Source of the DNA: Streptomyces changanensis
Lineage (GTDB): Bacteria; Actinomycetota; Actinomycetes; Streptomycetales; Streptomycetaceae
NCBI RefSeq assembly: GCF_024600715.1
Contig: NZ_CP102332.1
Location: 992,001 to 1,056,000, forward strand
Length of the DNA: 64,000 nucleotides
Direction of reading: 5' to 3'
Shown: positions 41,779-50,785 of the stretch, piece after piece
Position numbering within the stretch: position 1 is the stretch's first letter
Layout of the letters: every line of letters starts with the position of its first letter
Position numbers and translations under genes: made by a program
The notes under the pieces: model-generated
The model's database searches: none
What the model was told of the DNA's origin: nothing
What the model saw: only the letters and a program-made list of their open reading frames with translations

Positions 41779-43401
41779 ATGGACAGTTTCGGTCCCGGGG
41801 CACAGGTCCCGCTCCAGGGCTCGGCCGGACAGGCGGTGGCCACGAACGCCCTGGCCTCCGCCGCGTACCGCGACAGCCCGGTCGACGACATCCTCAAGGC
41901 GAACAACGCCTGGTACGAGTCGACCGTCAAGAAGGGGAAGTTCTCCCTCTTCGAACCCAACCTCGGCGAGGCCTTCTCCCGGGCCGTCGTGGCCCGCATG
42001 CTCGGCGGCGCCCGCAAGCCGGTCATCCAGTCCTTCGGCACCGACCCGAGGCCGGTCGTCGAGCACTGCCTCGCCGCCAACCGCATCCGCAAGGAGCGGG
42101 ACCTGCGCCTGACGCTCATCACGCTGCTCTGCGGCGTGGTGTTCCTCCCCGGCCTGCTCCTGTGGCTGGTCGTCTTCCAGATCCGCCGTTCGCTGGCCGG
42201 CGCCGCCAACAAGCGGGCCGGCGCCGCCGGCAGCACCCTCCTCGTCGGCGTCGGCATGCTCGCCGTGCTGGCCCTGTGGAAGCTGCCGCTGGACGGTTTC
42301 TGGCCGCTGTACGTACGGGCCGCGATCATCGCGCCGGTGGCCGGCTGGTTCCTCGCCAAGCACGTCTGCGAGACGACCGCCCGCGACCTGCGGACCCGCT
42401 GGGAGGCGCTGCTGAGCGGGGGCGGCGTCGCCGCGAAGATCCCCGAGGCCGTCCCGCAGAGCCCCGGCGAGACCGCCGCCGAGGAGCTGCGCCAGTCCCT
42501 GGAGAAGCTCACCGCCGAGCAGCGCTCCAACATCGTCTTCTACGCCGGCCCGCGCGGCATACTCGGCATGGGCACGCGCTGGGGCGGCTGGCACCTCGCG
42601 GAGGAGCTGAAGCCCCGCGACGGCAAGGAGATCCACGCCTTCCGCACCTGGGACGTCATACGGCCCATCCACGACCAGCTGAAGCTGCTCGAACGCGGCT
42701 CGCTGAAGACGGGCTTCCCCAGCCCGTCCGTCCACCACTGGGTCGTGGTGCCCGTCGGCGACGGCGCCAAGGAGGTCGCCCGCCCCGACGGCGAGGACGT
42801 GGTCATGTACCAGGTCAAGCCGCACGAGATCCAGCGGATCTGCAACGAGAACCAGTTCGGCAAGGGCAACCGCCACTACCTGGGCGTGCAGTTCGTCCTG
42901 TGGGACGGCCAGCTGGTCCTGACGATGCTCGTCACGGTCACCGCCCTGCTCCACACGCTGCGCATCGAGGTCTCGGGGCACGCGCTCGGCCCCGTCCACT
43001 CCCTCTTCACGAGCAAGCCCGCCGCGAAGACCCGGCAGGTCTCCAAGACCGTCCGCTTCTGGGAGACCCGCGAGATCAAGCTCCCCCTCGTGGAGACCAA
43101 CGAGGTGGTGCGGCTGGCCGTCCGCGCCCCGCTCACGTGGTTCCCGCCGGTCCTCGAGTTCCTCGGCGGCAAACTGGTCCTGCCCGAGCCCTTCGGTCTG
43201 CGGCACGCCTGGGCGGAGCCGCCGTGGAAGCACCGCTTCATGGCGGACGACGTCATCCGCGCCTCCACGCCCGTCATGCGCGCCGTGCACGCCGCGACGG
43301 TCAGGATGCTCGACGAGCACGGCGTGGACACCAGCTCGCTCGCCGGCAGCAACTTCACCGCCGACCCGGCACCCCGTAAGGCCGACGTGTACGACGCCTG
43401 A
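41779..43401 (+). CDS. large conserved membrane protein of unknown function
   Basis: A 540-residue protein with hydrophobic helices near residues 110-140 (LITLLCGVVFLPGLLLWLVV), 150-200 and around 380 (GQLVLTMLVTVTALLHTL), flanked by large soluble regions. The segment RSNIVFYAGPRGILGMGTRWG is shortened here to NIVFYAGPRGILG. No enzymatic motif is recognised. The ATG at 41779 has GCGAAGG about 5 nt upstream; an in-frame ATG at 41761 would add six residues. It follows the EF-G2 gene but is separated from it by a terminator, and is convergent with the HIT gene. Confidence 0.85.
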   Translation: MDSFGPGAQVPLQGSAGQAVATNALASAAYRDSPVDDILKANNAWYESTVKKGKFSLFEPNLGEAFSRAVVARMLGGARKPVIQSFGTDPRPVVEHCLAANRIRKERDLRLTLITLLCGVVFLPGLLLWLVVFQIRRSLAGAANKRAGAAGSTLLVGVGMLAVLALWKLPLDGFWPLYVRAAIIAPVAGWFLAKHVCETTARDLRTRWEALLSGGGVAAKIPEAVPQSPGETAAEELRQSLEKLTAEQRSNIVFYAGPRGILGMGTRWGGWHLAEELKPRDGKEIHAFRTWDVIRPIHDQLKLLERGSLKTGFPSPSVHHWVVVPVGDGAKEVARPDGEDVVMYQVKPHEIQRICNENQFGKGNRHYLGVQFVLWDGQLVLTMLVTVTALLHTLRIEVSGHALGPVHSLFTSKPAAKTRQVSKTVRFWETREIKLPLVETNEVVRLAVRAPLTWFPPVLEFLGGKLVLPEPFGLRHAWAEPPWKHRFMADDVIRASTPVMRAVHAATVRMLDEHGVDTSSLAGSNFTADPAPRKADVYDA

Positions 43402-43410
43402 CCCGCGGAG

Positions 43411-43443
43411 CGGCCCCGGGGCGCGGGGGCGCCGCCGGGGCCG
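43411..43443 (+). terminator. bidirectional hairpin terminator between convergent genes
   Basis: A 9-bp outer stem (43411-43419 with 43435-43443) and a 5-bp inner stem (43420-43424 with 43429-43433) lie between the membrane-protein gene and the HIT gene. Confidence 0.8.
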
Positions 43444-43469
43444 GCGGTCTCACACCGGCCGGGCCCGGC

Positions 43470-44030
43470 TCAGGCCTCCGGCCACGCCTCGGCGAGCATC
43501 CGGCGGGTGTCGCCGAGCAGCTGCGGCAGCACCTTGGTGCCGGCGATGGCGGGCATGAAGTTGGTGTCGCCGCCCCAGCGGGGCACGATGTGCTGGTGCA
43601 GGTGGGCGGCGATCCCGGCACCCGCCGCGCTGCCCTGGTTCATGCCGATGTTGAACCCGTGCGCGCCGGAGGCCGTGCGCAGCGCCGTCATCGCCTGCTT
43701 GGTCAGCAGCGCCAGCTCGGCGGTCTCGGCGTCGTCCAGCTCCGTGTAGTCGGCGACGTGCCGGAACGGCACGACCATGAGGTGCCCGCCGTTGTACGGG
43801 TACAGGTTGAGGACGGCGTACACCGACTCGCCCCGGGCGACGATCAGGCCGTCCTCGTCGGACTTGGCCGGGATCGTGCAGAACGGACAGCCGTCGTCGG
43901 CGCCGGGGCCGGTCGGCTTGTTCTCCCCCTGGATGTACGCCATCCGGTGGGGCGTCCACAGGCGCTGGAACGCGTCAGGCGTCCCGACTCCGATCTGCTG
44001 CTCCGGCTCAGTCGTCATGCGGGCCAGCAT
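43470..44030 (-). CDS. HIT-family nucleotide hydrolase or transferase
   Basis: A 186-residue HIT protein with the triad motif HLHQHIVPRW and the upstream GYNGGHLMVVPFRHV-type segment (here NGGHLMVVPFRHV). It contains a zinc-like CPFCTI pair near residue 48. This subgroup is often annotated as AP4A phosphorylase or a HIT-domain protein, and the exact nucleotide is not readable. ATG 44030 gives 186 residues; an ATG four codons later is equally likely, and neither has a clear ribosome site, so it may be leaderless. It sits immediately downstream of thrS, as in many actinobacteria. Confidence 0.93.
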   Translation of the reverse strand: MLARMTTEPEQQIGVGTPDAFQRLWTPHRMAYIQGENKPTGPGADDGCPFCTIPAKSDEDGLIVARGESVYAVLNLYPYNGGHLMVVPFRHVADYTELDDAETAELALLTKQAMTALRTASGAHGFNIGMNQGSAAGAGIAAHLHQHIVPRWGGDTNFMPAIAGTKVLPQLLGDTRRMLAEAWPEA

Positions 44031-44056
44031 ATTCGCTGGGCGTGACGGCGGAAGCG

Positions 44057-44093
44057 CCGAGGGGCGGCCCCGGTGGCCGGGACCGCCCCTCGG
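44057..44093 (-). terminator. hairpin terminator after thrS
   Basis: An 11-bp stem (44057-44067 with 44083-44093) continues into a 5-bp inner stem after a C-A mismatch. It lies 8 nt past the thrS stop. Confidence 0.85.
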
Positions 44094-44100
44094 TGCGGGG

Positions 44101-46080
44101 TCACACCTGGACGCGGCGCTCCACCACGTCGACGAGCTTGGCGATGGCCTCGTCGCGGGCGATGCCGTTCTCCTGCGAGCCGTCGCGGTAGCGGAAGGAG
44201 ACCGTGCCGGCGTTCATGTCGTCGTCACCGACGATGACCATGAACGGGACCTTGGACTTCTGCGCGTTCCTGATCTTCTTCTGCATGCGGTCCGACGAGG
44301 CGTCCACCTCGACCCGCAGCCCGCGCTTCCTCGCCTCCTCAGCGAAGTCGCGGAGGTACGGCACGTGCGCGTCGCCGACCGGGATCCCGACCGCCTGCAC
44401 CGGGGCGAGCCACGCGGGGAACGCGCCGGCGTAGTGCTCCAGGAGCACGCCGAAGAACCGCTCGATGCTGCCGAACAGCGCCCGGTGCAGCATGACCGGC
44501 TGCTGCTTGGAGCCGTCCGCCGCGGTGTACTCCAGGCCGAAGCGCTTCGGCTGGTTGAAGTCCACCTGGAGGGTCGACATCTGCCAGGACCGGCCGATCG
44601 CGTCCCGCGCCTGGACCGAGATCTTCGGCCCGTAGTAGGCGGCGCCGCCCGGGTCGGGCACCAGCGGCAGGCCCTGCTTCTCGGCGGCCTGGCGCAGCGC
44701 CTCGGTGGCCTCGGCCCAGTCCTCGTCCGAGCCGATGAACTTGTCGGAGTCGTCGCGGGTGGACAGCTCCAGCTCGAACTCGTTCAGGCCGTAGTCGCGC
44801 AGCAGGTCCAGGACGAAGGTGAGGAGCTTGTCGAGCTCCTCGGCCATCTGCTCCTTGGTGCAGTAGATGTGCGAGTCGTCCTGGGTGAAGCCGCGTGAGC
44901 GGGTCAGACCGTGGACGACGCCCGACTTCTCGTAGCGGTAGACCGTGCCGAACTCGAACAGCCGCAGGGGAAGTTCGCGGTACGAGCGCCCGCGCGACTT
45001 GAAGATCAGGTTGTGCATCGGGCAGTTCATCGCCTTGAGGCGGTAGTTCTGCTCGTCGAACTCGATCGCGGGGAACATGCCCTCCGCGTAGTGCGGGAGG
45101 TGACCCGACGTCTCGAAGAGCTTCTCCTTCGAGATGTGCGGCGTGTTGACGAACTCGTAGCCGGAGTCCTCGTGCCGCTTGCGGGAGTAGTCCTCCATCA
45201 CCTTGCGGATCACGCCGCCCTTGGGGTGGAAGACCGCGAGGCCCGGGCCCAGCTCCTCGGGGAAGGAGAACAGGTCCAGCTCCGCACCGAGCTTGCGGTG
45301 GTCGCGCTTCTCGGCCTCGGCGAGGAACTCGAGGTGCGCCTTGAGCTCGTCCTTGGACGGCCACGCGGTGCCGTAGATGCGCTGGAGCTGCGGGTTCTTC
45401 TCGCTGCCACGCCAGTAGGCGGCGGCGGAGCGCATCAGCTTGAACGCCGGGACGTTCCGCGTGGTCGGCAGGTGCGGGCCGCGGCAGAGGTCCTTCCAGC
45501 ACAGCTCGCCGGTCTTGGCGTCGAGGTTGTCGTAGATGGTCAGCTCGCCCGCGCCCACCTCGGCGTCGGCGCCGTCGGCGGCCTGCGCGGCGTTGCCCTT
45601 GAGGCCGATGAGCTCCAGCTTGTACGGCTCGTCGGCCAGCTCGACGCGGGCGTCCTCGTCGGTGGTGACGCGGCGCGAGAAGCGCTGGCCCCGCTTCTGG
45701 ATCTCCTGCATCTTCTTCTCGATGCGCTTGAGGTCCTCGGGGGTGAAGGGCTCCTTGACGTCGAAGTCGTAGTAGAAGCCGTCCCGGATGGGCGGGCCGA
45801 TGCCCAGCTTGGCCTCGGGGAACAGCTCCTGCACGGCCTGCGCCATGACGTGCGCGGTGGAGTGGCGCAGGATGTTCAGGCCGTCCTCGGAGGAGATCTC
45901 GACGCCCTCGACGGTCTCGCCGTCGCGCGGCGCGTACGCGAGGTCCTTCAGCTCGCCGTCCACGCGGGCCGCGATGACGGTGCGCTCGCCGGCGAAGAGG
46001 TCGGCGGCCGTAGTGCCCGTCGTCACCACGCGCTCTTCCCGCTCGGAATCGCGTTGGATGATCACACGGACGTCTGACAC
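44101..46080 (-). CDS. thrS: threonyl-tRNA synthetase
   Basis: A 659-residue class II synthetase, full length. The N-terminal TGS domain is followed by the editing domain ([11 protein letters not shown], then [10 protein letters not shown]), the catalytic core with the zinc Cys in [10 protein letters not shown], motif 2 in [11 protein letters not shown], motif 3 in [11 protein letters not shown], and the anticodon-binding domain. The GTG at 46080 has AGGAGA about 7 nt upstream. No T-box leader is seen in the short upstream gap. Confidence 0.97.
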   Translation of the reverse strand: MSDVRVIIQRDSEREERVVTTGTTAADLFAGERTVIAARVDGELKDLAYAPRDGETVEGVEISSEDGLNILRHSTAHVMAQAVQELFPEAKLGIGPPIRDGFYYDFDVKEPFTPEDLKRIEKKMQEIQKRGQRFSRRVTTDEDARVELADEPYKLELIGLKGNAAQAADGADAEVGAGELTIYDNLDAKTGELCWKDLCRGPHLPTTRNVPAFKLMRSAAAYWRGSEKNPQLQRIYGTAWPSKDELKAHLEFLAEAEKRDHRKLGAELDLFSFPEELGPGLAVFHPKGGVIRKVMEDYSRKRHEDSGYEFVNTPHISKEKLFETSGHLPHYAEGMFPAIEFDEQNYRLKAMNCPMHNLIFKSRGRSYRELPLRLFEFGTVYRYEKSGVVHGLTRSRGFTQDDSHIYCTKEQMAEELDKLLTFVLDLLRDYGLNEFELELSTRDDSDKFIGSDEDWAEATEALRQAAEKQGLPLVPDPGGAAYYGPKISVQARDAIGRSWQMSTLQVDFNQPKRFGLEYTAADGSKQQPVMLHRALFGSIERFFGVLLEHYAGAFPAWLAPVQAVGIPVGDAHVPYLRDFAEEARKRGLRVEVDASSDRMQKKIRNAQKSKVPFMVIVGDDDMNAGTVSFRYRDGSQENGIARDEAIAKLVDVVERRVQV

Positions 46081-46186
46081 CGGTCTCTCCTGACTGAAGG
46101 GGGAGCGCCCCGGGGAGGGGGGCGCGCGCATGCAGTACCGCATGGTACCGAGCGAGCGTCCCCCGTCGCGAAACGGTTTGCCCGGG

Positions 46187-47359
46187 TCAGCACTCCCCGT
46201 CGAGCGCCTTCAGCAGCCGGTCGCGCTCGGCGTCGTCCACGGGGACGGGCTCCACGTCGTGCGCGCCGGTCAACCGGCGGAAGCCGGCACGGCTGTCCAG
46301 GTCGCCGGAGAGGCGCAGCGGGAGGCCGGCCAGGTGGGCGTGGACGGCCGTCCGGTAGGCGTCCTCGTCGAGGGTGACCCGCAGGCGCGGGACGTCGGCG
46401 CCGGACAGGACGCGCAGCCGGACCGTGCCCGCGCCGCGGGGGCCGGAGCGGCACAGGCGGACGACCGCGCCGGTGACGCGGGCGGGTACGGAGGGTTCGT
46501 CGCGCAGGTAGCGGTCGCCGGCCTGGCGGAGGGCGGGCAGGTCACCGGGGGTGAACTCGACGGGTTCGGGGCGGGTGGCGCAGCCGGCGGGGGCGCCCGC
46601 GGCGGGTGCCCAGGCGAGGGTGACGGCGGCGCCCTCGGTGCCGTGGACGAGCGCGACGAGCGCTTCGGTGAGTTCGCGGCTGACGCCGGCGGCGACGGCG
46701 GTGTCGAAGGCGTCCGGGCGGCCGGTGGCCCGCTGGTAGTCGACGGCCTCGCGGGCCGCGTGCAGCGCGTGGTGGAGGCGCTCGGTGACGGGGCGGGCCG
46801 GGGTGACGGGGACGAAGGCGGTGAGCCCGCACCCGGCGGGGGGCGGCGTACCGACGAGGACGCCGTCGACGAGCGCGCGGGCGCGGTCGCGGTGGCGCGC
46901 GCCGTGGTGGCGCGCGTGGCCGTGCACGGCGAGGGCGGCGGCGACGAGGACCTGGCGGGCGGCGGCGCGCAACCGGTCCTGGGCGGTCCAGGGGGCCGCC
47001 TCGGCGGGGGCGCCGAGCGGGTCGGGCGGGCCGGTGTCGTGGCCGGTCCCGCACCACCAGCGCACCTCGTCGCTGGGGACGGCGAGGGCGGTGAGGACGT
47101 CGCGGGCGGAGGGCGCGGTGCTGCGGGCGAGCGCGTCGAGCGCTTCGGCGAGGAGGTCGTCGCAGTCGGGGAAGGCGCGGCCGTCGGGGATGAGGAGGCT
47201 GGTGGGGGTGGTGCCGGGGCCGGGTGGGGTCCAGCGGGTGTAGTGGCCGGCGGCGCCGCCCCGGCGGTGCCAGCCGTGGCGGTCGAGGAGGGCGCCGAGG
47301 ACGTGGGGGTCGACGCGGCGCGGTTCGGGGTGGGCCGGTCCGTCGGTCGGTCGGTGCAT
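46187..47359 (-). CDS. conserved hypothetical protein coupled to DUF4365 gene
   Basis: A 390-residue soluble protein rich in Ala, Arg and Pro, with no signal peptide or membrane helix. It contains a few conserved-looking stretches ([17 protein letters not shown] near the start and [19 protein letters not shown] in the middle) but no motif I can assign. The ATG overlaps the stop of the DUF4365 gene by 1 nt, so the two are made from one message. Its position between thrS and the DUF4365/exonuclease pair is conserved in streptomycetes as far as I recall. Confidence 0.78.
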   Translation of the reverse strand: MHRPTDGPAHPEPRRVDPHVLGALLDRHGWHRRGGAAGHYTRWTPPGPGTTPTSLLIPDGRAFPDCDDLLAEALDALARSTAPSARDVLTALAVPSDEVRWWCGTGHDTGPPDPLGAPAEAAPWTAQDRLRAAARQVLVAAALAVHGHARHHGARHRDRARALVDGVLVGTPPPAGCGLTAFVPVTPARPVTERLHHALHAAREAVDYQRATGRPDAFDTAVAAGVSRELTEALVALVHGTEGAAVTLAWAPAAGAPAGCATRPEPVEFTPGDLPALRQAGDRYLRDEPSVPARVTGAVVRLCRSGPRGAGTVRLRVLSGADVPRLRVTLDEDAYRTAVHAHLAGLPLRLSGDLDSRAGFRRLTGAHDVEPVPVDDAERDRLLKALDGEC

Positions 47360-47919
47360 CAGGGTCTGCCTCCCGCCCCTACCCGGGTCATGATCCCGCA
47401 GAGGGCCCGGTCGTCGAAGATCCGCGCGGTCGGTACGCGGACGGTGGTGCGGCGCCTGCCGGTGACGGGGTGGCCGGCGAGGTTGGTCCAGTAGCAGCAG
47501 TGGCGCAGGTCGAGCCGGTCGTGCCCGGCGCCGATCCAGTCGTCGCGGGCCCGGGGGACGAGCATCACGACGAGGATCTTGTGGACGGCCACGGGGGTGC
47601 GGGCGAGCTTCAGCAGGTGGTCGTTGTCGAGGGTGAAGGAGAAGGCGGGGCCCGGTGGCCGCGGGGGGATCTGGTAGGTGGCCTTCAGCTGCACCTTGAT
47701 GGTCACCTCGTCGTCGACGGCGTGGCCGGGGGCGCTGTGGCTGACGTGCCAGTCGATGCCGTTGTCGGGGAACGGCTGGGACAGGGTGCAGCCGGCGGCG
47801 GCCACGACCGCGTGCAGGTAGCCGACTTGGAGGGTCTCCATGCAGGCGGTGGTCGCGAGGTCGCCGCGGAGAGGCGGTACGGGGTGGGTGCCGGGGTCGG
47901 GCTGCGCGGCGAGCGCCAT
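47359..47919 (-). CDS. DUF4365-domain protein
   Basis: A 186-residue protein with the DUF4365 core: LATTACMETLQVGYLHAVVA, FPDNGIDWHVSH, KVQLKATYQ and a C-terminal CCYWTNLAGHP segment. The D-(I/W)-x and Q-(L/V)-K spacing resembles the PD-(D/E)xK nuclease core that DUF4365 has been linked to, with Asp of GIDW and the Q-x-K of VQLKAT, so a nuclease-like fold is plausible. The ATG at 47919 has GAGGAG close upstream; an ATG at 47970 would add 17 residues. It diverges from the exonuclease gene. Confidence 0.8.
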   Translation of the reverse strand: MALAAQPDPGTHPVPPLRGDLATTACMETLQVGYLHAVVAAAGCTLSQPFPDNGIDWHVSHSAPGHAVDDEVTIKVQLKATYQIPPRPPGPAFSFTLDNDHLLKLARTPVAVHKILVVMLVPRARDDWIGAGHDRLDLRHCCYWTNLAGHPVTGRRRTTVRVPTARIFDDRALCGIMTRVGAGGRP

Positions 47920-48071
47920 GGCTCCTCGTGCCTTCCGGGCTGGCTGTGCTTCAGGAGAGCTGCTGCTCATGTGTGTTGTCACCGGGCGGCGTACGGGGCA
48001 AACGGTCCGGGTATCACCGATTCGGGCAGGGGATCTGACCATCTGCCGCTGATGTACGAGGAGTTCGGGGT

Positions 48072-48800
48072 ATGGCGCGCTGGTTTGAAGGACCCCTGGC
48101 CGCTTTCGACACGGAGACCACGGGCGTCGACGTGGAGCGGGACCGGATCGTCTCGGCGGCGGTCGTGGTGCAGGACACCGAGGGTGGCCGGGTGCGGACG
48201 ACGCGGTGGTTGGTGAACCCGGGTGTGCCGGTGCCCCGGGAGGCGACGGAGGTGCACGGCCTGACGGACGATCACCTCCAGCGGCTCGGGCGGTGGCCCG
48301 CGCCGGTGATGGAGGAGATAGCCCGGGCGCTGTCCGAGCAGGCGGCCGCGGGCCGGCCGCTGGTGGTGATGAACGCGCCGTTCGACCTGACGTTGCTGGA
48401 CCGGGAGTTGCGCCGGCACCGGGCGTCGTCGCTGGGGCGGTACCTGAACGACGCGCCGCTGCGCGTGCTGGACCCGCGGGTGCTGGACAAGCACCTGGAC
48501 CGGTACCGCAAGGGACGGCGGACGTTGACCGACCTGTGCGCGCACTACGAGGTGGCGTTGGACGGTGCGCACGACGCCGGGGCGGACGCGACGGCGGCGC
48601 TGGGGGTGGTGCGCGCGGTGGGGCGCCGGTTCGCCACGCGGCTGGAGGAGCTGACGGTGGCGGAGCTGCACTCCCGGCAGGCGGTGTGGCACGCGGCGCA
48701 GGCCCGGGGGTTGCAGGCGTGGTTCGCTCGCAACGGCTCGGAGGAGGAGGTGGACCCGGCGTGGCCGGTACGCCCCGGACAGTCGGTGGCGGCCGCGTGA
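48072..48800 (+). CDS. DEDDh 3'-5' exonuclease (DNA polymerase III epsilon-like)
   Basis: A 242-residue exonuclease domain protein. Exo I is FDTETTG (Asp13, Glu15), the Exo II Asp is in NAPFDLTLLDRE and Exo III is HDAGADATAAL with catalytic His and Asp, so all four acidic residues and the histidine are present. There is no polymerase or PHP domain, so it is a stand-alone proofreading-like or repair exonuclease. The C-terminus has a helical tail. It is terminated by the hairpin at 48835-48865. Confidence 0.93.
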   Translation: MARWFEGPLAAFDTETTGVDVERDRIVSAAVVVQDTEGGRVRTTRWLVNPGVPVPREATEVHGLTDDHLQRLGRWPAPVMEEIARALSEQAAAGRPLVVMNAPFDLTLLDRELRRHRASSLGRYLNDAPLRVLDPRVLDKHLDRYRKGRRTLTDLCAHYEVALDGAHDAGADATAALGVVRAVGRRFATRLEELTVAELHSRQAVWHAAQARGLQAWFARNGSEEEVDPAWPVRPGQSVAAA

Positions 48801-48834
48801 GCGGTGGCCGGGAACGGGGCGGCCGGGAACGCGA

Positions 48835-48865
48835 GAAGGCCGGTCCGCTGGGCGGACCGGCCTTC
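48835..48865 (+). terminator. 14-bp perfect bidirectional terminator (exonuclease gene and tRNA-Val)
   Basis: Bases 48835-48848 pair perfectly with 48852-48865 around a 3-nt loop, ending 5 bp from the 3' end of the convergent tRNA-Val. Confidence 0.88.
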
Positions 48866-48870
48866 CTCGG

Positions 48871-48942
48871 TGGGCGATACTGGGATCGAACCAGTGACCT
48901 CTTCGGTGTGAACGAAGCGCTCTCCCGCTGAGCTAATCGCCC
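48871..48942 (-). tRNA. tRNA-Val (anticodon CAC)
   Basis: A 72-nt cloverleaf. The acceptor stem is GGGCGAT with ATCGCCC, the anticodon stem CTTCG/CGAAG encloses the loop TTCACAC (anticodon CAC), and the T-arm contains GGTTCGATCCC. No CCA is encoded. It is identical in sequence to the copy at 49514-49585. Confidence 0.95.
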
Positions 48943-48981
48943 GGGAACGCACTGAACCATACAGGTCCCGCGGGCTTTCGT

Positions 48982-49431
48982 TCAAACCGTTCGCAGGCGG
49001 GCGGCGAGGCCGCGACGGCCGGCCCGCATCATCAGGGCGTGGTTGGCGCGGAAGAGGGGGCGGGCGGGTACGGCGAGGCGGCGCAGCAGGGGCTTGCGGA
49101 CGCGGACCTCCTGCTCGTACAGGGCTCGGCTGCCGACCGTCGGGTGTGGGGTGACGGTCCAGCGGGCCCAGCCCTCGACGTCGCCGGTGAGGGTCACCTC
49201 CAGGATGCCGGCGGCGGGGTCGCGGCGGCGCTCGGTGAGGGTGACGGCGAGCGCGTAGGGGAGCACGGAGCGGATGCGGGCGGTGCCGGAGCGACCGTCG
49301 ATGCGGTGCGCGGCACGGACCTGGGGCCACCAGCGGGGGTACTCCTCGGGGCGCTCCAGGGCGGCGTAGACCGTGGTGACGGGGGCGGGGAGGGTCCAGA
49401 GGCTGCGGAAGCGGTAGTGGTGCCAGTCCAT
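48982..49431 (-). CDS. SRPBCC (START-like) protein
   Basis: A 149-residue SRPBCC-fold protein beginning HHYRFRSLWTLPAPVTTVYA, with the PEEYPRWWPQVRAA segment typical of polyketide-cyclase/dehydrase-like members. These form a hydrophobic ligand pocket; the ligand is unknown. The C-terminal RANHALMMRAGRRGL pattern is found in many actinobacterial relatives. It lies between two identical tRNA-Val genes and is transcribed in the same direction. Confidence 0.87.
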   Translation of the reverse strand: MDWHHYRFRSLWTLPAPVTTVYAALERPEEYPRWWPQVRAAHRIDGRSGTARIRSVLPYALAVTLTERRRDPAAGILEVTLTGDVEGWARWTVTPHPTVGSRALYEQEVRVRKPLLRRLAVPARPLFRANHALMMRAGRRGLAARLRTV

Positions 49432-49465
49432 GGCGGACCGTGTTCCGCGTCCGCGCGCGGATATG

Positions 49466-49504
49466 CCGAAGGCCCCGGGATCGGTGGATCCTCGGGGCCT
49501 TCGG
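49466..49504 (-). terminator. 12-bp hairpin terminator after the second tRNA-Val
   Basis: Bases 49466-49477 pair perfectly with 49493-49504 around a 15-nt loop, 9 nt past the tRNA 3' end. Confidence 0.83.
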
Positions 49505-49513
49505 TCCGGGTGG

Positions 49514-49585
49514 TGGGCGATACTGGGATCGAACCAGTGACCTCTTCGGTGTGAACGAAGCGCTCTCCCGCTGAGCTAATCGCCC
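49514..49585 (-). tRNA. tRNA-Val (anticodon CAC), second copy
   Basis: A 72-nt tRNA identical to that at 48871-48942: same acceptor stem, anticodon loop TTCACAC and T-arm. The duplicates flank the SRPBCC gene. Confidence 0.95.
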
Positions 49586-49648
49586 GGGCGCACGGCAAAC
49601 ATTACCGCATGTCAGCGGGTGCGCCGACCAGGTTCGGGGCCCGACGGG

Positions 49649-50149
49649 TCACTGGGCGATCTTCCACGGCATGACGATGCCGAACTTCCACAGGTAGATC
49701 CCGACGAGGGCGCCGGCGATGACGAGCCCGGCGGCGGTGAGCGCCATGTTGCGGCGCCGGACCTTGGGGTCGAGCGCGCGCTGCGCGGCCTCGGTGACCT
49801 TGCGCTTGGTCCAGCGGAGCACGAGCTGCGCCCAGACGAACTCCGTCGCCCAGATCGCCATGCCCGCGAAGATCACGAACCAGCCGGGACCGGGCAGGAC
49901 GAGCATGAGCACGCCCGCCAGGACCACGGCGAGGCCGATGAGGAAGACCCCGACCTGCCAGCTGAGGTGCAGGGTGCGCCTGGCCTTGACGAAGGCGGGC
50001 GCGCGCGAGCCGAGCGGCCGCTCCGCGGCGGTCGTCCCGACGCCGCTCGTCCCGCTGGTGTGCTCCCCGCCGTGGGCGTCCCCCGTCGCGGGCCCGCCGG
50101 CCGCCGCAGGCCCGGCGACCCTCTCCCGCTCGTCACTCTCCGCGCGCAT
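49649..50149 (-). CDS. TIGR02611-type two-to-three-helix membrane protein
   Basis: A 166-residue membrane protein. A hydrophilic Gly/Ala-rich N-terminus (about 55 residues) is followed by a helix pair with the PGPGWFVIFAGMAIW motif between them (VFLIGLAVVLAGVLMLVLPG), a basic amphipathic linker RWTKRKVTEAAQRALDPK, and a last helix. The PGPGW signature is that of the small TIGR02611 family, whose function is not known. The ATG at 50149 is chosen; a TTG three codons upstream is possible. Confidence 0.85.
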   Translation of the reverse strand: MRAESDERERVAGPAAAGGPATGDAHGGEHTSGTSGVGTTAAERPLGSRAPAFVKARRTLHLSWQVGVFLIGLAVVLAGVLMLVLPGPGWFVIFAGMAIWATEFVWAQLVLRWTKRKVTEAAQRALDPKVRRRNMALTAAGLVIAGALVGIYLWKFGIVMPWKIAQ

Positions 50150-50203
50150 AAGGCCCAACCTACCTGACGATCCGGGTTCGCGCGGCTTACCGAAATGGAC
50201 CTA

Positions 50204-50216
50204 TAACCGCCGGTTA
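50204..50216 (+). promoter_or_regulatory. 13-bp palindrome in ssgB upstream region
   Basis: TAACCGCCGGTTA is a perfect 6-1-6 inverted repeat, 133 nt before the ssgB start and 55 nt from the divergent TIGR02611-type gene. It could be an operator for either; no matching regulator is known to me. Confidence 0.4.
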
Positions 50217-50263
50217 CACACCGCCGAACGAGGTACCCAAGGCCACTCAAAACGGGCAGAGGG

Positions 50264-50289
50264 GTTTACAACGGCACGGTAGGTGGGAT
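50264..50289 (+). promoter_or_regulatory. possible SigH-like promoter of ssgB
   Basis: GTTT at 50264-50267 and GGGAT at 50285-50289, 17 bp apart, resemble the GTTT/GGGTAT elements of the SigB/SigH class. ssgB is reported to be SigH dependent in S. coelicolor. The match to the -10 is partial. Confidence 0.35.
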
Positions 50290-50348
50290 GTCGATTTCGC
50301 CGACGTGCGAATCCCCGAGCGCACACTGAGCGAAAGGCCATGGCGCTT

Positions 50349-50762
50349 ATGAACACCACGGTCAGCTGCGAGCTGCACCTGCGCCTCGTTGTGTCGAGTG
50401 AGTCCTCACTGCCCGTCCCCGCGGGCCTGCGGTATGACACGGCCGATCCGTATGCCGTGCACGCCACCTTCCACACCGGCGCCGAGGAGACGGTCGAGTG
50501 GGTCTTCGCCCGTGATCTCCTCGCCGAAGGGTTGCACCGGCCCACCGGCACCGGCGACGTCAGAGTCTGGCCCTCCCGCAGCCACGGTCAGGGCGTCGTC
50601 TGCATCGCGCTGAGCTCCCCGGAGGGCGAAGCGCTTCTCGAGGCCCCGGCCCGGGCCCTGGAGTCGTTCCTGAAGCGGACCGACGCCGCGGTTCCGCCCG
50701 GTACCGAACACCGTCACTTCGACCTCGACACGGAGCTCTCCCACATCCTGGCGGAGAGCTGA
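50349..50762 (+). CDS. ssgB: sporulation-specific cell division protein SsgB
   Basis: A 137-residue SsgA-like protein that recruits FtsZ to septum sites in sporulating aerial hyphae. The beginning NTTVSCELHLRLVVSSESS and the ending DLDTELSHILAES are those of SsgB, the most conserved SALP, and the length agrees. I use the ATG at 50349; the ATG at 50340 would add three residues and has AAAGG very close to it. It is the strongest single taxonomic marker here, since SsgB is confined to sporulating actinobacteria. Confidence 0.97.
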   Translation: MNTTVSCELHLRLVVSSESSLPVPAGLRYDTADPYAVHATFHTGAEETVEWVFARDLLAEGLHRPTGTGDVRVWPSRSHGQGVVCIALSSPEGEALLEAPARALESFLKRTDAAVPPGTEHRHFDLDTELSHILAES

Positions 50763-50785
50763 ACGACTGAGCGACCCAGAGCCAT

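Noticed and set aside
38737..43320. A 1,527-codon open frame on the minus strand opposite EF-G2 and the membrane protein
   Set aside because: It is antisense to two convincing genes, and its composition (Val/Gly/Asp/Arg-rich with no domain) is what high third-position GC gives on the opposite strand.
46081..46186. T-box leader for thrS
   Set aside because: The 106-bp gap has no T-box motif or specifier stem, and the 46081-46142 bases fit only a plain leader.
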